Shown: positions 45,484-52,096 of the stretch, piece by piece | Numbering within the stretch: position 1 is the first letter of the stretch | How the letters are laid out: every line of letters starts with the position of its first letter | Assembly (NCBI GenBank): GCA_947167565.1 | Contig: CAMVIN010000003.1 | Location: forward strand, 1 to 52,096 | Length of the DNA stretch: 52,096 bases | Origin: an uncultured Clostridia bacterium | GTDB lineage: Bacteria; Bacillota; Clostridia; Lachnospirales; Lachnospiraceae | Reading direction: 5' to 3' | The notes under the pieces: model-generated | Seen by the model: only the letters and a program-made list of their open reading frames with translations | The model's database searches: none | Told to the model about the DNA's origin: nothing | Program-made: the position numbers and the translations under genes

Positions 45484-47097
45484 ATGGCAGCAGTTGATTT
45501 GAGTAAATATGGCATTACTGGAACTACAGAAATCGTTTACAACCCTTCCTATGAAACTTTGTTTGAAGAAGAGACAAAAGCCGGTCTTGAGGGCTATGAC
45601 AAAGGACAGGTGAGTGAACTTGGCGCAGTTAACGTTATGACAGGTGTTTATACAGGTCGTTCCCCTAAGGATAAGTTCATCGTTATGGATGAGAATTCTA
45701 AGGACACGGTTTGGTGGACAAGTGATGAGTATAAGAATGACAACCATGTAGCTTCTCAGGAAGCATGGGAAGCTGTTAAGGAGATTGCCAAGAAAGAGCT
45801 CTCTGACAAGAAGCTTTATGTTGTAGATGCTTTCTGCGGTGCAAATAAAGATACGAGAATGGCAGTTCGCTTCATTATGGAAGTGGCATGGCAGGCTCAT
45901 TTCGTAGAGAATATGTTTATTAAGCCAACAGAGGATGAATTGAAAGACTTCGAGCCGGATTTCGTTGTTTACAATGCTTCTAAGGCTAAGGTTGAGAATT
46001 ATAAAGAGTTAGGTCTCAATTCTGAGACAGCAGTTGTGTTCAATATTACAAGCCGCGAGCAGGTTATCATCAATACATGGTACGGCGGTGAGATGAAGAA
46101 GGGTATGTTCTCCATGATGAACTACTATCTGCCTCTTAAGGGTATCGCTTCCATGCACTGCTCCGCAAATACTGACATGGATGGAAAGAACACAGCTATT
46201 TTCTTCGGTCTTTCCGGAACAGGTAAGACAACTCTTTCTACAGACCCGAAACGTCTCCTCATCGGTGATGACGAGCACGGCTGGGATGACAACGGTGTGT
46301 TCAACTTCGAGGGCGGCTGTTATGCAAAAGTTATTGACCTTGACAAAGATTCTGAGCCGGATATCTACAATGCGATTCGCCGTGACGCACTCCTTGAGAA
46401 CGTTACTCTCGATGAGAGCGGCAAGATTGATTTCAAAGATAAATCCGTGACAGAGAATACTCGTGTATCTTATCCGATTGATCATATTGAGAATATTGTA
46501 CAGAAGGTAAATAAGATTTCTGCAGGTCCGGCAGCAAACAACGTAATCTTCCTTTCTGCAGATGCGTTTGGTGTGCTTCCGCCGGTATCGATTCTGACTC
46601 CGGAGCAGACAAAGTACTATTTCCTTTCCGGATTTACCGCAAAACTTGCCGGTACAGAGCGCGGAATCACTGAGCCTACTCCTACATTCTCCGCTTGCTT
46701 TGGTCAGGCATTCTTAGAGCTTCATCCGACCAAGTATGCAGAAGAGCTCGTTAAGAGAATGGAGAAGAGCGGTGCAAAGGCTTATCTTGTAAATACAGGC
46801 TGGAACGGAACTGGAAAACGTATCTCCATCAAGGATACTCGCGGTATTATCGACGCAATCCTGAATGGTGATGTAAATAAGGCTCCGACAAAGACAATTC
46901 CTTACTTCAACTTTGAAGTTCCGACAGAGCTTCCGGGCGTTGACACCGGTATTCTGGATCCTCGCGATACATATGCGAACGCTTCCGAGTGGGAAGAGAA
47001 GGCAAAGGATCTGGCAGAGCGCTTCATCAAGAACTTTGCTAAGTATGAGGGTAACGAGGCAGGTAAGGCACTTGTTTCTGCAGGTCCTCAGATGTAA
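45484..47097 (+). CDS. pckA: Phosphoenolpyruvate carboxykinase (ATP)
   Basis: This 537-residue cytoplasmic enzyme interconverts oxaloacetate plus ATP with phosphoenolpyruvate, CO2 and ADP. It shows [22 protein letters not shown], the P-loop [20 protein letters not shown], the metal-binding [20 protein letters not shown], and [15 protein letters not shown]. The length is normal. Codon use is strongly biased toward few codons, as for a highly expressed gene, unlike most neighbours. In succinate- or propionate-forming gut anaerobes the enzyme runs in the carboxylating, ATP-forming direction, which is likely here. Confidence 0.97.
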   Translation: MAAVDLSKYGITGTTEIVYNPSYETLFEEETKAGLEGYDKGQVSELGAVNVMTGVYTGRSPKDKFIVMDENSKDTVWWTSDEYKNDNHVASQEAWEAVKEIAKKELSDKKLYVVDAFCGANKDTRMAVRFIMEVAWQAHFVENMFIKPTEDELKDFEPDFVVYNASKAKVENYKELGLNSETAVVFNITSREQVIINTWYGGEMKKGMFSMMNYYLPLKGIASMHCSANTDMDGKNTAIFFGLSGTGKTTLSTDPKRLLIGDDEHGWDDNGVFNFEGGCYAKVIDLDKDSEPDIYNAIRRDALLENVTLDESGKIDFKDKSVTENTRVSYPIDHIENIVQKVNKISAGPAANNVIFLSADAFGVLPPVSILTPEQTKYYFLSGFTAKLAGTERGITEPTPTFSACFGQAFLELHPTKYAEELVKRMEKSGAKAYLVNTGWNGTGKRISIKDTRGIIDAILNGDVNKAPTKTIPYFNFEVPTELPGVDTGILDPRDTYANASEWEEKAKDLAERFIKNFAKYEGNEAGKALVSAGPQM

Positions 47098-47127
47098 TTG
47101 TGATTGAATATAATATGATGTAAAGTT

Positions 47128-47161
47128 CCGCCCGGTCAGTGTGAGTGCACTGGTTGGGCGG
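47128..47161 (+). terminator. GC-rich hairpin after pckA
   Basis: CCGCCC-GGTCAGTG pairs with CACTGGTT-GGGCGG around TGAGTG. The stem is strong but only ATTCG follows, so it is a terminator without a clean T-run. Confidence 0.65.
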
Positions 47162-47248
47162 GATTCGTATTATATATAAAAGCTACGAGAAACAAAGCAG
47201 GTTACGAAGTGATTGTGTAGTTATATAGTATATGAGGGAGAAAGTGTG

Positions 47249-47368
47249 ATGGAAGAAGATACGCCTACGCTTTTATCTTTTGATGTTATTGACTTATCAA
47301 GGAATATCAGTTTAGATTTGCGTGAGATGATTCAGAAAGAGGGGGTAGTTCTTTATGAAGAAGTTTGA
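47249..47368 (+). pseudogene. C-terminal scrap of an MNT-type nucleotidyltransferase antitoxin
   Basis: The frame reads LLSFDVIDLSRNISLDLREM then IQKEGVVLYEEV and stops. That is the usual end of minimal nucleotidyltransferases (MntA) of the HEPN/MNT toxin-antitoxin system. The whole catalytic part, with GSxxxG and the metal-binding aspartates, is missing. It overlaps the HEPN remnant by 14 bases, as intact pairs do. Confidence 0.7.
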
Positions 47369-47610
47369 TAATTTTGTTTCCAACCTGTCTGTTCTCGAGG
47401 TGGCAGATAGTCAGGATTTGACAAGATATCTGGTTGTCCATGCTGGATCAGCGCAATGATATGACTCATATCTATGATGGTGATGCGGCAAAACGGCTGG
47501 TGCAAAAGATTTTAGAGAGCTATATTCCGGTGTTTCAGAAAATGAAAAAGAGTGTGCTTGAAATATATGGAGAGCAGTTGGAGAAGATGGCGTGGAATGG
47601 GGAAAAATGA
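47355..47610 (+). pseudogene. Broken HEPN (HI0074-like) toxin gene of the MNT pair
   Basis: The start MKKFDNFVSNLSVLEVAD runs for 34 codons and stops. A second frame gives MLDQRNDMTHIYDGDAAKRL and VQKILESYIPVFQKM, the C-terminal half of HEPN proteins with the RNxxxH-type motif (RNDMTH) at the RNase site. The middle third is deleted and the frame is shifted. The pair MNT/HEPN is therefore dead on both sides. Confidence 0.72.
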
Positions 47611-48067
47611 AACGAATCAGGACACTCTGGCTGCATCCGGGAGAAATCCAAAGAAGATAACTGATTTGCAGTGGCATATCCTGGCGACGGCTTATGTGCA
47701 TCTGATATTTGAAATTGTAAGGCATGACATGGCAAAAGAAGAGGCTATGCAGCACATGAGATTTGTAAGCACTCTGTTATACCCCGGCTGGAAGGAAATC
47801 TTCGGGCTGGGAATGATCCTTTTGCTTTTGATCATTCAGGACGCTGTAGCATGGCATGTGATTCCGATCATAGTAATAGCAGTCATGGCAGAGGCAGTAC
47901 GAGCGAACTTTAAGTACAACTGGATGGGACATGTGATTTATGTTGTAAAAGATCTGGATTCTGTTGGAATAAATGGAACCTATATGAAGAATCTCAGGAG
48001 AGTGGATACAAAGGGCAGGGATTTGAGATATAAGTGCTTACCCATGACTACAACATGCCGTTTCTGA
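47597..48067 (+). pseudogene. Truncated TetR-like C-terminal domain fused to unknown sequence
   Basis: The frame contains LQWHILATAYVHLIFEIVRH and MRFVSTLLYPGWKEIFGL, which resembles the C-terminal ligand domain of TetR regulators (FYPGWKK-type ending). No HTH precedes it. A hydrophobic stretch (LLLLIIQDAVAWHVIPIIVI) and unrecognised sequence follow. Further pieces in other frames (THDYNMPFLMSYFNID at 48034 onward) suggest continued decay. The TetR assignment is uncertain. Confidence 0.35.
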
Positions 48068-48188
48068 TGAGTTATTTTAACATCGATCCGAAGCCTGAGA
48101 ATTTTGTGCATGGGAATGGGATAAAAGGCATCTCAAAGGTAATCTACAGAACCAAAAAATATAATCTATTTCTAAAATTTTTTTCTGT

Positions 48189-48242
48189 AAAACATGATAC
48201 TTTTTACTCCTTACTCATGCAGGAGACAAAATATCATGTTTT
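48189..48242. repeat. 11-bp inverted repeat upstream of the XRE-YhcG module
   Basis: AAAACATGATA (48189-48199) and TATCATGTTTT (48232-48242) are exact complements 32 bases apart, ending 12 bases before the -35 box. It may be a terminator-like structure of the decayed region or a second operator. Confidence 0.65.
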
Positions 48243-48254
48243 GTTAACAATATA

Positions 48255-48286
48255 TTGACATCTATTTCTGGTCATAGTATACTATG
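48255..48286 (+). promoter_or_regulatory. Promoter and palindromic operator of the XRE-YhcG module
   Basis: A perfect TTGACA (48255-48260), a 17-base spacer and TATACT (48278-48283) form a strong promoter. A perfect 14-base palindrome, CATAGTATACTATG (48273-48286), covers the -10 box. Such a site is where an autorepressing HTH protein would bind, and the first gene of the unit encodes one. The palindrome is seen; binding is inferred. Confidence 0.75.
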
Positions 48287-48331
48287 GATTGTGTTTTTTT
48301 GCTGATAAATCAGGTACATTGGAGGCTTCAT

Positions 48332-48541
48332 TTGACATACAGTTATAATCGTTTGTGGAAACTTTTGATAGACAGGAAAATGACAAAAACCGAGATGCGT
48401 ATAGCTGCGGGGATCAGCACAAATATTCTTGCGAAAATGGGTAAGGATGAGCCTGTGGCAATGGAAAGTTTAGCAAAAGTGTGCGTCGCTCTTGGCTGTA
48501 CATTGGACGACATAGTGGAAATAAGCGGTGACAATCCGTAA
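48332..48541 (+). CDS. XRE/Cro-type HTH regulator, probable antitoxin or autorepressor
   Basis: The start TTG 48332 fits GGAGG six bases upstream. The 69-residue protein is a single HTH domain: YNRLWKLLIDRKMTKTEMRI, AAGISTNILAKMGKDEPVAM, then LAKVCVALGCTLDDIVEI, the usual five-helix Cro/C1 layout. Nothing else is present, so it works by DNA binding alone or by holding a partner. It stands 28 bases before a YhcG nuclease gene and behind a promoter with a palindrome over the -10, which fits an autorepressor of a two-gene module. Confidence 0.85.
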   Translation: MTYSYNRLWKLLIDRKMTKTEMRIAAGISTNILAKMGKDEPVAMESLAKVCVALGCTLDDIVEISGDNP

Positions 48542-48569
48542 AAGACAGATGTTACGAGGAGAATATGGA

Positions 48570-49616
48570 ATGAATGAGATTCTTGATTCTGGGGATCATG
48601 TGATCTCTGCTGCGGTAGTTGAGATTGGAGAGATTCTTGAACAGTCGCGAAAGGCTGTTGCGGTTCAGGTGAATCAGGCACTTGTGGCTGCTTATTGGAA
48701 GATAGGCGAGATTATCGTCAGATATGAACAGAATGAACAGCTCAGGGCGGTATATGGCGAAAAGACCCTGAAAACGCTTTCAAAGGCTCTTACAAATGAG
48801 TTTGGGAGGGGCTTTTCCCAGTCGAATGTATATAACATGAGGCAGTTATATATCTGCTATCCAAAATTCCAGACAGTGTCTGGAAAATTGTCATGGTCTC
48901 ATTATTGCGAACTTCTGTCCATCTCAGACGATGACAGAAGGATGTTTTATGAGAAGGAATGTATCAATTCATCATGGTCAGTACGGGAGTTAAAACGGCA
49001 GATAGACAGTTCACTTTTTGAACGTCTGCTGCTATCAAAGGGTGATGCAAATAAAGAGACTGTTCTGGAAATGGCATCAAGAGGTGTTGATTACACCAAG
49101 CCGGAAGTTATGATCAAGGATCCGTATGTTTTTGAGTTTCTCGGAATTCCGGAAGACAAGCCGATGCTGGAAAACGATTTAGAAAAAGCCCTAGTACGCA
49201 GCATTGAAGATTTTATGCTTGAACTTGGGACTGGATTTATGTTCGTTGGTACACAGCAACGGGTGACGATTAACAATACGCACTATTACGTGGATATGGT
49301 TTTTTATAACAAGCTGTTTCATGCGTATTTGCTTATAGAATTGAAATCAAAGAAGATGACCCCTGAAGCCGCCGGACAGATCAATATGTACCTGAACTAT
49401 TATGCGGCAGAAGTGAATGAACCAGGCGATAATCCGCCTGTAGGGCTTATATTGTGTACGGATAAGGATGACCTGGCAGTGGAGTATGCGCTTGGCGGGT
49501 TGTCAAACCAAATATTCGCATCCACCTATGTGCTCCACATGCCGGATAAAGAGCAGCTGATAGCACAAGTGGAAGCGGTACTTGATGACTGGCATGTAAA
49601 TGAAAGCAGGGTATGA
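48570..49616 (+). CDS. YhcG-family PD-(D/E)XK nuclease (DUF1016)
   Basis: ATG 48570 has GAGGAG eight bases upstream. The 348-residue protein has the DUF1016 N-terminal helical domain (about 15-180; VNQALVAAYWKIGEIIVRYE, FGRGFSQSNVYNMRQLY) and the C-terminal PD-(D/E)XK nuclease domain. The active-site set is D242 (YYVDMVFY), E257 and K259 (LLIELKSKK), followed by GQINMYLNYY. YhcG proteins occur in restriction-modification and defence islands and are thought to cut or process DNA; the physiological role is not established. It forms a module with the XRE gene. Confidence 0.9.
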   Translation: MNEILDSGDHVISAAVVEIGEILEQSRKAVAVQVNQALVAAYWKIGEIIVRYEQNEQLRAVYGEKTLKTLSKALTNEFGRGFSQSNVYNMRQLYICYPKFQTVSGKLSWSHYCELLSISDDDRRMFYEKECINSSWSVRELKRQIDSSLFERLLLSKGDANKETVLEMASRGVDYTKPEVMIKDPYVFEFLGIPEDKPMLENDLEKALVRSIEDFMLELGTGFMFVGTQQRVTINNTHYYVDMVFYNKLFHAYLLIELKSKKMTPEAAGQINMYLNYYAAEVNEPGDNPPVGLILCTDKDDLAVEYALGGLSNQIFASTYVLHMPDKEQLIAQVEAVLDDWHVNESRV

Positions 49617-49700
49617 GAAGATACTTGAATGAGCGATGAAAAATGCAGAAATGCTATAAAATGCAAAGGGCTATCTCTTTATCATGTATGCTAATACGTG

Positions 49701-49729
49701 TTGACGAACAGGTAAATTCAATTCATTAT
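49701..49729 (+). promoter_or_regulatory. Possible promoter of the HD-GYP gene
   Basis: TTGACG (49701-49706), a 17-base spacer and CATTAT (49724-49729). The -10 is poor, so this is tentative. Confidence 0.4.
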
Positions 49730-49756
49730 TGATAATTAAGAGGTGGTGAGCTTTTT

Positions 49757-49786
49757 ATGGTTCGAGGTAGAAGATGGATAATTTGA
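49757..49786 (+). CDS. Nine-residue leader peptide ORF overlapping the HD-GYP start
   Basis: The best ribosome binding site in this leader (GAGGTGGTGAG, 49740-49750) serves ATG 49757, which encodes only MVRGRRWII before TGA at 49784. The HD-GYP start at 49774 lies inside it in another frame, with only a weak site of its own. Translation of the tiny frame could feed or block the main start. Confidence 0.4.
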   Translation: MVRGRRWII

Positions 49787-51090
49787 TGCAATACCAATTA
49801 GATTTCATGTTGATACTGATAGGGATTTTCAGTAGTTTGTTGTTTTATCTTTTTTTTACAAAGGCGATACCCGGCGGGCTTCATCGTTCTTTAATTTTGA
49901 TGGCGTCGTGTTCTCTTTTATTACTCATAGCGGATAGAGAGTCATACATATTCAGAGGGAACACGAGTGTATTAGGGTTTTGGATGGTAAGAATAAGCAA
50001 CTTTCTCGTCTTTTTTATGTCTCTTTTACTTATTTATTCCTTTAACTCTTTTCTCGTCAATTTATATAAAGATAAAAAGAAAGAAATGCCAATGGGATTA
50101 AAGATTTCGAAGATTGTCATTCTGCTTGGAATTTTCCTGTTGATTATATCTCAGTTTACGGGATTATATTACACATTTGACAGTCAGAACAGATATCAGA
50201 GATCTGATAAATTCTTTTTTATTTGCTATATAGTTCCGCTGGGAGCACTTGTTATACAATTGTTTGTTATTATAAAAAACCGAAAACTGATAAGCAGAAG
50301 ATTGGAAATAGTTCTCCTGTTATTTACAATACTTCCGATGGTTGCCTCTGTAGCGCAAGCAAAATTGTATGGTTTATCTCTTACAAATATTTCAATTGCA
50401 TGGATGACAGTGATGCTCTATCTGTTCGCATTGTTTGAAGTAAATGAAAAGGCGGAGCGAGCCAGAAACTTAGAGATTGAATATTTAGAAAAAGAACAGG
50501 AGCAATTGAAGAATTTCTTAAAGCATACAGCACTTTCATTGGCAACTGCTATAGATGCAAAAGATACTTACACTAACGGACACTCTTCAAGGGTGGCAGA
50601 GTATTCAAGGATGATAGCAGCCAGACTTGGATATTCAAAATCAAAACAGGACGAAATATATATGATGGGCCTATTGCATGATGTTGGTAAGATAGGTGTG
50701 CCGGACGAAGTGATTAATAAAACAACCAAGCTTAGTGATGAAGAATTCGATTTAATCAAGAAACACCCGATAATCGGTTATCAAATACTCAGTAAAATTA
50801 CAGAGAATCCCAAGCTTGCCATAGGTGCAAGGTGTCATCATGAGCGCTTCGGTGGAGGTGGATATCCTGACGGTATAGCCGGAAACGAAATACCAGAGGA
50901 AGCAAGAATTATTGCTGTTGCAGACAGTTATGATGCGATGACTTCCAATCGCAGTTATCGAAAGTATATGCCGCAGGATGCGGTACGCTCAGAAATTGAG
51001 AAAAACATTGGTACGCAGTTTGATCCGGATGCTGCCAGATGTATGCTGTCGATCATTGATAAAGATATAAATTATGAGTTGCACGAGTGA
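49774..51090 (+). CDS. Membrane-bound HD-GYP domain protein, probable c-di-GMP phosphodiesterase
   Basis: This 438-residue protein has about seven membrane segments in residues 10-220 (MLILIGIFSSLLFYLFF, FLVFFMSLLLIYSF, ISKIVILLGIFLLII), a coiled-coil linker (about 222-250; ARNLEIEYLEKEQEQLKNFL), and an HD-GYP domain (about 252-430). The domain motifs are NGHSSRVAEYSR, LLHDVGKIGVPD, HPIIGYQIL, CHHERFGGGGYPDG and AVADSYDAMTSNRSYR. These are the metal ligands and the GYP triad of enzymes that hydrolyse cyclic di-GMP, linking it to motility or adhesion control. Cleavage of another cyclic dinucleotide is possible. It stands alone between two accessory elements. Confidence 0.9.
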   Translation: MDNLMQYQLDFMLILIGIFSSLLFYLFFTKAIPGGLHRSLILMASCSLLLLIADRESYIFRGNTSVLGFWMVRISNFLVFFMSLLLIYSFNSFLVNLYKDKKKEMPMGLKISKIVILLGIFLLIISQFTGLYYTFDSQNRYQRSDKFFFICYIVPLGALVIQLFVIIKNRKLISRRLEIVLLLFTILPMVASVAQAKLYGLSLTNISIAWMTVMLYLFALFEVNEKAERARNLEIEYLEKEQEQLKNFLKHTALSLATAIDAKDTYTNGHSSRVAEYSRMIAARLGYSKSKQDEIYMMGLLHDVGKIGVPDEVINKTTKLSDEEFDLIKKHPIIGYQILSKITENPKLAIGARCHHERFGGGGYPDGIAGNEIPEEARIIAVADSYDAMTSNRSYRKYMPQDAVRSEIEKNIGTQFDPDAARCMLSIIDKDINYELHE

Positions 51091-51430
51091 TATAATGGAA
51101 ATGAAAGCGGGTTATAGGAATAAGAGCAATGAGCAGCATAAGTAAAAAGGAAGAAATTAACCTTTTTGTGGAGAGAATGGCGAGGATAAGGGTTTAAGTT
51201 CTCCGGAGATATGCACATTCGACAGCGCAGAGGATTACAGTAGGAAGATATAGTCAGGTGGTGAATCATCCATCCAATAATGCTGATTCAGCTGTTGCCT
51301 CTGATGCATTAAGGCTTAAGGAAATTCGTAATGTTAAGGTCTAATTGACTTAAAATCCTCGTAGGAAGATTTTATGGCAGAGAGCTGTTCGGGGGAGCAA
51401 TCGGCTTTTCTCTCCATCGGATTGCCTGAT
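51091..51430 (+). other. 340-base gap without a recognisable gene
   Basis: Short frames with stops are present (for example 51129-51197, starting MSSISKKEEINLFVERM), but none has a ribosome binding site and a plausible length. I see no hairpin with a T-run. It appears to be degenerate sequence next to the transposase remnant. Confidence 0.4.
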
Positions 51431-51450
51431 CTCATCTGCACAGGAGCGGT

Positions 51451-51775
51451 TCAGGAGCTTCTCCTGCGGATATGCTGATAGGGGTGAAATGTTTCTTCCA
51501 CATAGGCATCATCCTCATGACGATTGTAATGGAAGGTAACAAAGTCGCCATTGTATTTATCAATACGTGAGGTAGCAATGACAGGCCGACCGAGATAGCG
51601 CCCAATGTATTTGGTGACGATTTTGGCTTCCATTTCATGTGCGGAAGGCATTGCGAAGGCAGGTGTAGTTAAAATGCTTTACATTGCGCCAGAAACCGTC
51701 ATCACTGTAGCCCCCCTTCAGAGATGAGACAATGAATGTGAGGGTTCCATTTAAGATCTCTGCCGAAGGCACTTT
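51451..51775 (-). pseudogene. Remnant of an IS91-type (Y2) transposase
   Basis: On the minus strand the pieces LGRDLKWNPHIHCLISEGG, then in another frame GGYSDDGFWRNVKHFNYTCL and RNAFRT, then KYIGRYLGRPVIATSRIDKY and NGDFVTFHYNRH are the order of motifs in IS91/IS801-family transposases. The HIH metal site and the KYIGRYL block are visible. The frame changes at a G-run near 51700 and again at RNAFRT, and both ends are missing. A rolling-circle insertion sequence has decayed here. Confidence 0.75.
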
Positions 51776-51793
51776 TTTATAGGTGGTGATGTA

Positions 51794-51934
51794 ATGTCGA
51801 GGAAACCGAAAAGACCGTGCAGATTATTGGGTCACGCGTGCAAAATCGCGAAATTGAAGACGGGGGGTCATCGTTACTTTATAGAGTTCCGAGGCCTAAA
51901 ATCTTTACTTTTGACGCCTATTGTGATAAAATAA
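51794..51934 (+). pseudogene. Short frame resembling the start of an HNH endonuclease
   Basis: MSRKPKRPCRLLGHACKIAK begins like phage-type HNH endonucleases (MxRKPKRPCxxPGC), with AGGTGGTGA upstream of the ATG. Only 46 codons remain, the zinc-knuckle cysteine pair is incomplete, and no HNH motif follows. The similarity is limited to the first ten or so residues. Confidence 0.3.
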
Positions 51935-51944
51935 GTAAAGATTT
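51899..51944 (+). promoter_or_regulatory. Promoter flanked by a 12-bp inverted repeat, before the last XRE gene
   Basis: TTTACT (51904-51909), a 17-base spacer and TAAAAT (51927-51932) with a TGA extension. The perfect inverted repeat AAATCTTTACTT (51899-51910) and AAGTAAAGATTT (51933-51944) brackets it, one half over the -35 and one just after the -10. An HTH dimer or tetramer bound to both halves would block the promoter. Confidence 0.7.
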
Positions 51945-51961
51945 GAGGGGGGGGTGAGCCA

Positions 51962-52096
51962 ATGATTTCATATGAGGGTCTGGAAAGATCACTTAAAGAT
52001 AAGGGCATCGGGAAGACTGAGTTGTCAACACAACTTGGCCTATCTACCAGAACCATAGCGAAGATAGGGAAAGGCGAAAAGCTTTCCAAGCGCAGT
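51962..52096 (+). CDS. XRE-type HTH protein, cut off by the window end
   Basis: MISYEGLERSLKDKGIGKTE and LSTQLGLSTRTIAKIGKGEK form helices 1 to 4 of a Cro/C1-type HTH. The gene runs past the end of the window after 45 codons. The ATG follows GAGGGGGGGGTGAG. It resembles the XRE protein at 48332 in layout (short helix 1, ILAKMGKDE there and TIAKIGKGE here), suggesting related regulators; what it controls lies outside the window. Confidence 0.8.
   Translation, partial: MISYEGLERSLKDKGIGKTELSTQLGLSTRTIAKIGKGEKLSKRS

Noticed and set aside
48034-48258. A 74-codon frame before the XRE gene
   Set aside because: It has no binding site and seems to be a decayed continuation of the preceding fragment; its end is inside the inverted repeat region.
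51432-51638. A second minus-strand frame overlapping the IS91 remnant
   Set aside because: Only the other frame carries transposase motifs; this one is its shadow.

Overview
The window reads as a chromosomal segment of a low-to-mid GC Gram-positive of the Clostridia, most like a Lachnospiraceae gut anaerobe. The reasons are a GerA-type spore germination protein, a DUF4250 mini-protein, BspA-type leucine-rich repeat (LRR_5) and bacterial Ig-like (BIG2) surface proteins, ECF-sigma/ABC operons, a T-box in front of tyrS, and sigma-A promoters with extended -10 boxes. This placement rests on gene content and style, not on a database search.

Layout. 0-2.5 kb: tRNA-Phe (5' end cut by the window), tRNA-Lys and a secreted LRR_5 protein. 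2.5-6.3 kb: a phosphate-regulation operon (PhoB/PhoP-type regulator, PhoR-type kinase, Na/Pi cotransporter) behind a two-half-site Pho box. 6.3-9.5 kb: a chemoreceptor, a cysteine-rich redox-type protein and a secreted Ig-like protein whose C-terminus resembles a nuclease toxin. 9.6-14.1 kb: an ECF sigma factor co-transcribed with a membrane protein and an ABC exporter. 14.1-17.6 kb: a scrap zone with fragments of a LytS-type kinase, a FIVAR surface protein and an AAA ATPase, one intact DUF4258/YgiT toxin-antitoxin pair, and unusual repeats. 17.7-21.4 kb: an RNA-repair locus, RtcB divergent from two WYL-domain regulators. 21.4-23.4 kb: a second chemoreceptor gene broken by a deletion. 23.4-30.5 kb: a metallophosphoesterase and three large surface-protein genes, two of them frame-broken. 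30.6-32.2 kb: tyrS with a tyrosine T-box. 32.4-35.4 kb: an Rpn nuclease and a GH42 beta-galactosidase. 35.5-40.4 kb: a small protein, a dihydrouridine synthase, an L,D-transpeptidase, tRNA-Arg and metK. 40.5-47.1 kb: a kinase/regulator pair whose kinase has no sensor part, a YtvI-like membrane protein, a GNAT acetyltransferase, a DUF4250 protein, a GerA-family protein and PEP carboxykinase. 47.2-52.1 kb: a second accessory island with a wrecked MNT/HEPN toxin-antitoxin pair, an XRE-YhcG module, an HD-GYP protein, an IS91-type transposase remnant and the start of another XRE gene.

How the parts relate. The clearest functional units are the Pho operon, which senses and imports phosphate; the RtcB/WYL locus, which is RNA ligation under ligand-sensing regulators; the sigma/ABC operon, which looks like an envelope-stress or drug-efflux response; and the XRE-YhcG module, whose promoter carries a perfect palindrome over the -10. 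Decay is concentrated in surface, chemosensory and toxin-antitoxin genes, while housekeeping genes (tyrS, metK, dus, pckA) are intact. No CRISPR array, rRNA operon or complete transposon was seen. The candidates most worth following are the Ig-like/nuclease-like secreted protein, the RtcB-WYL pair locus, the sensorless kinase and the XRE-YhcG module.
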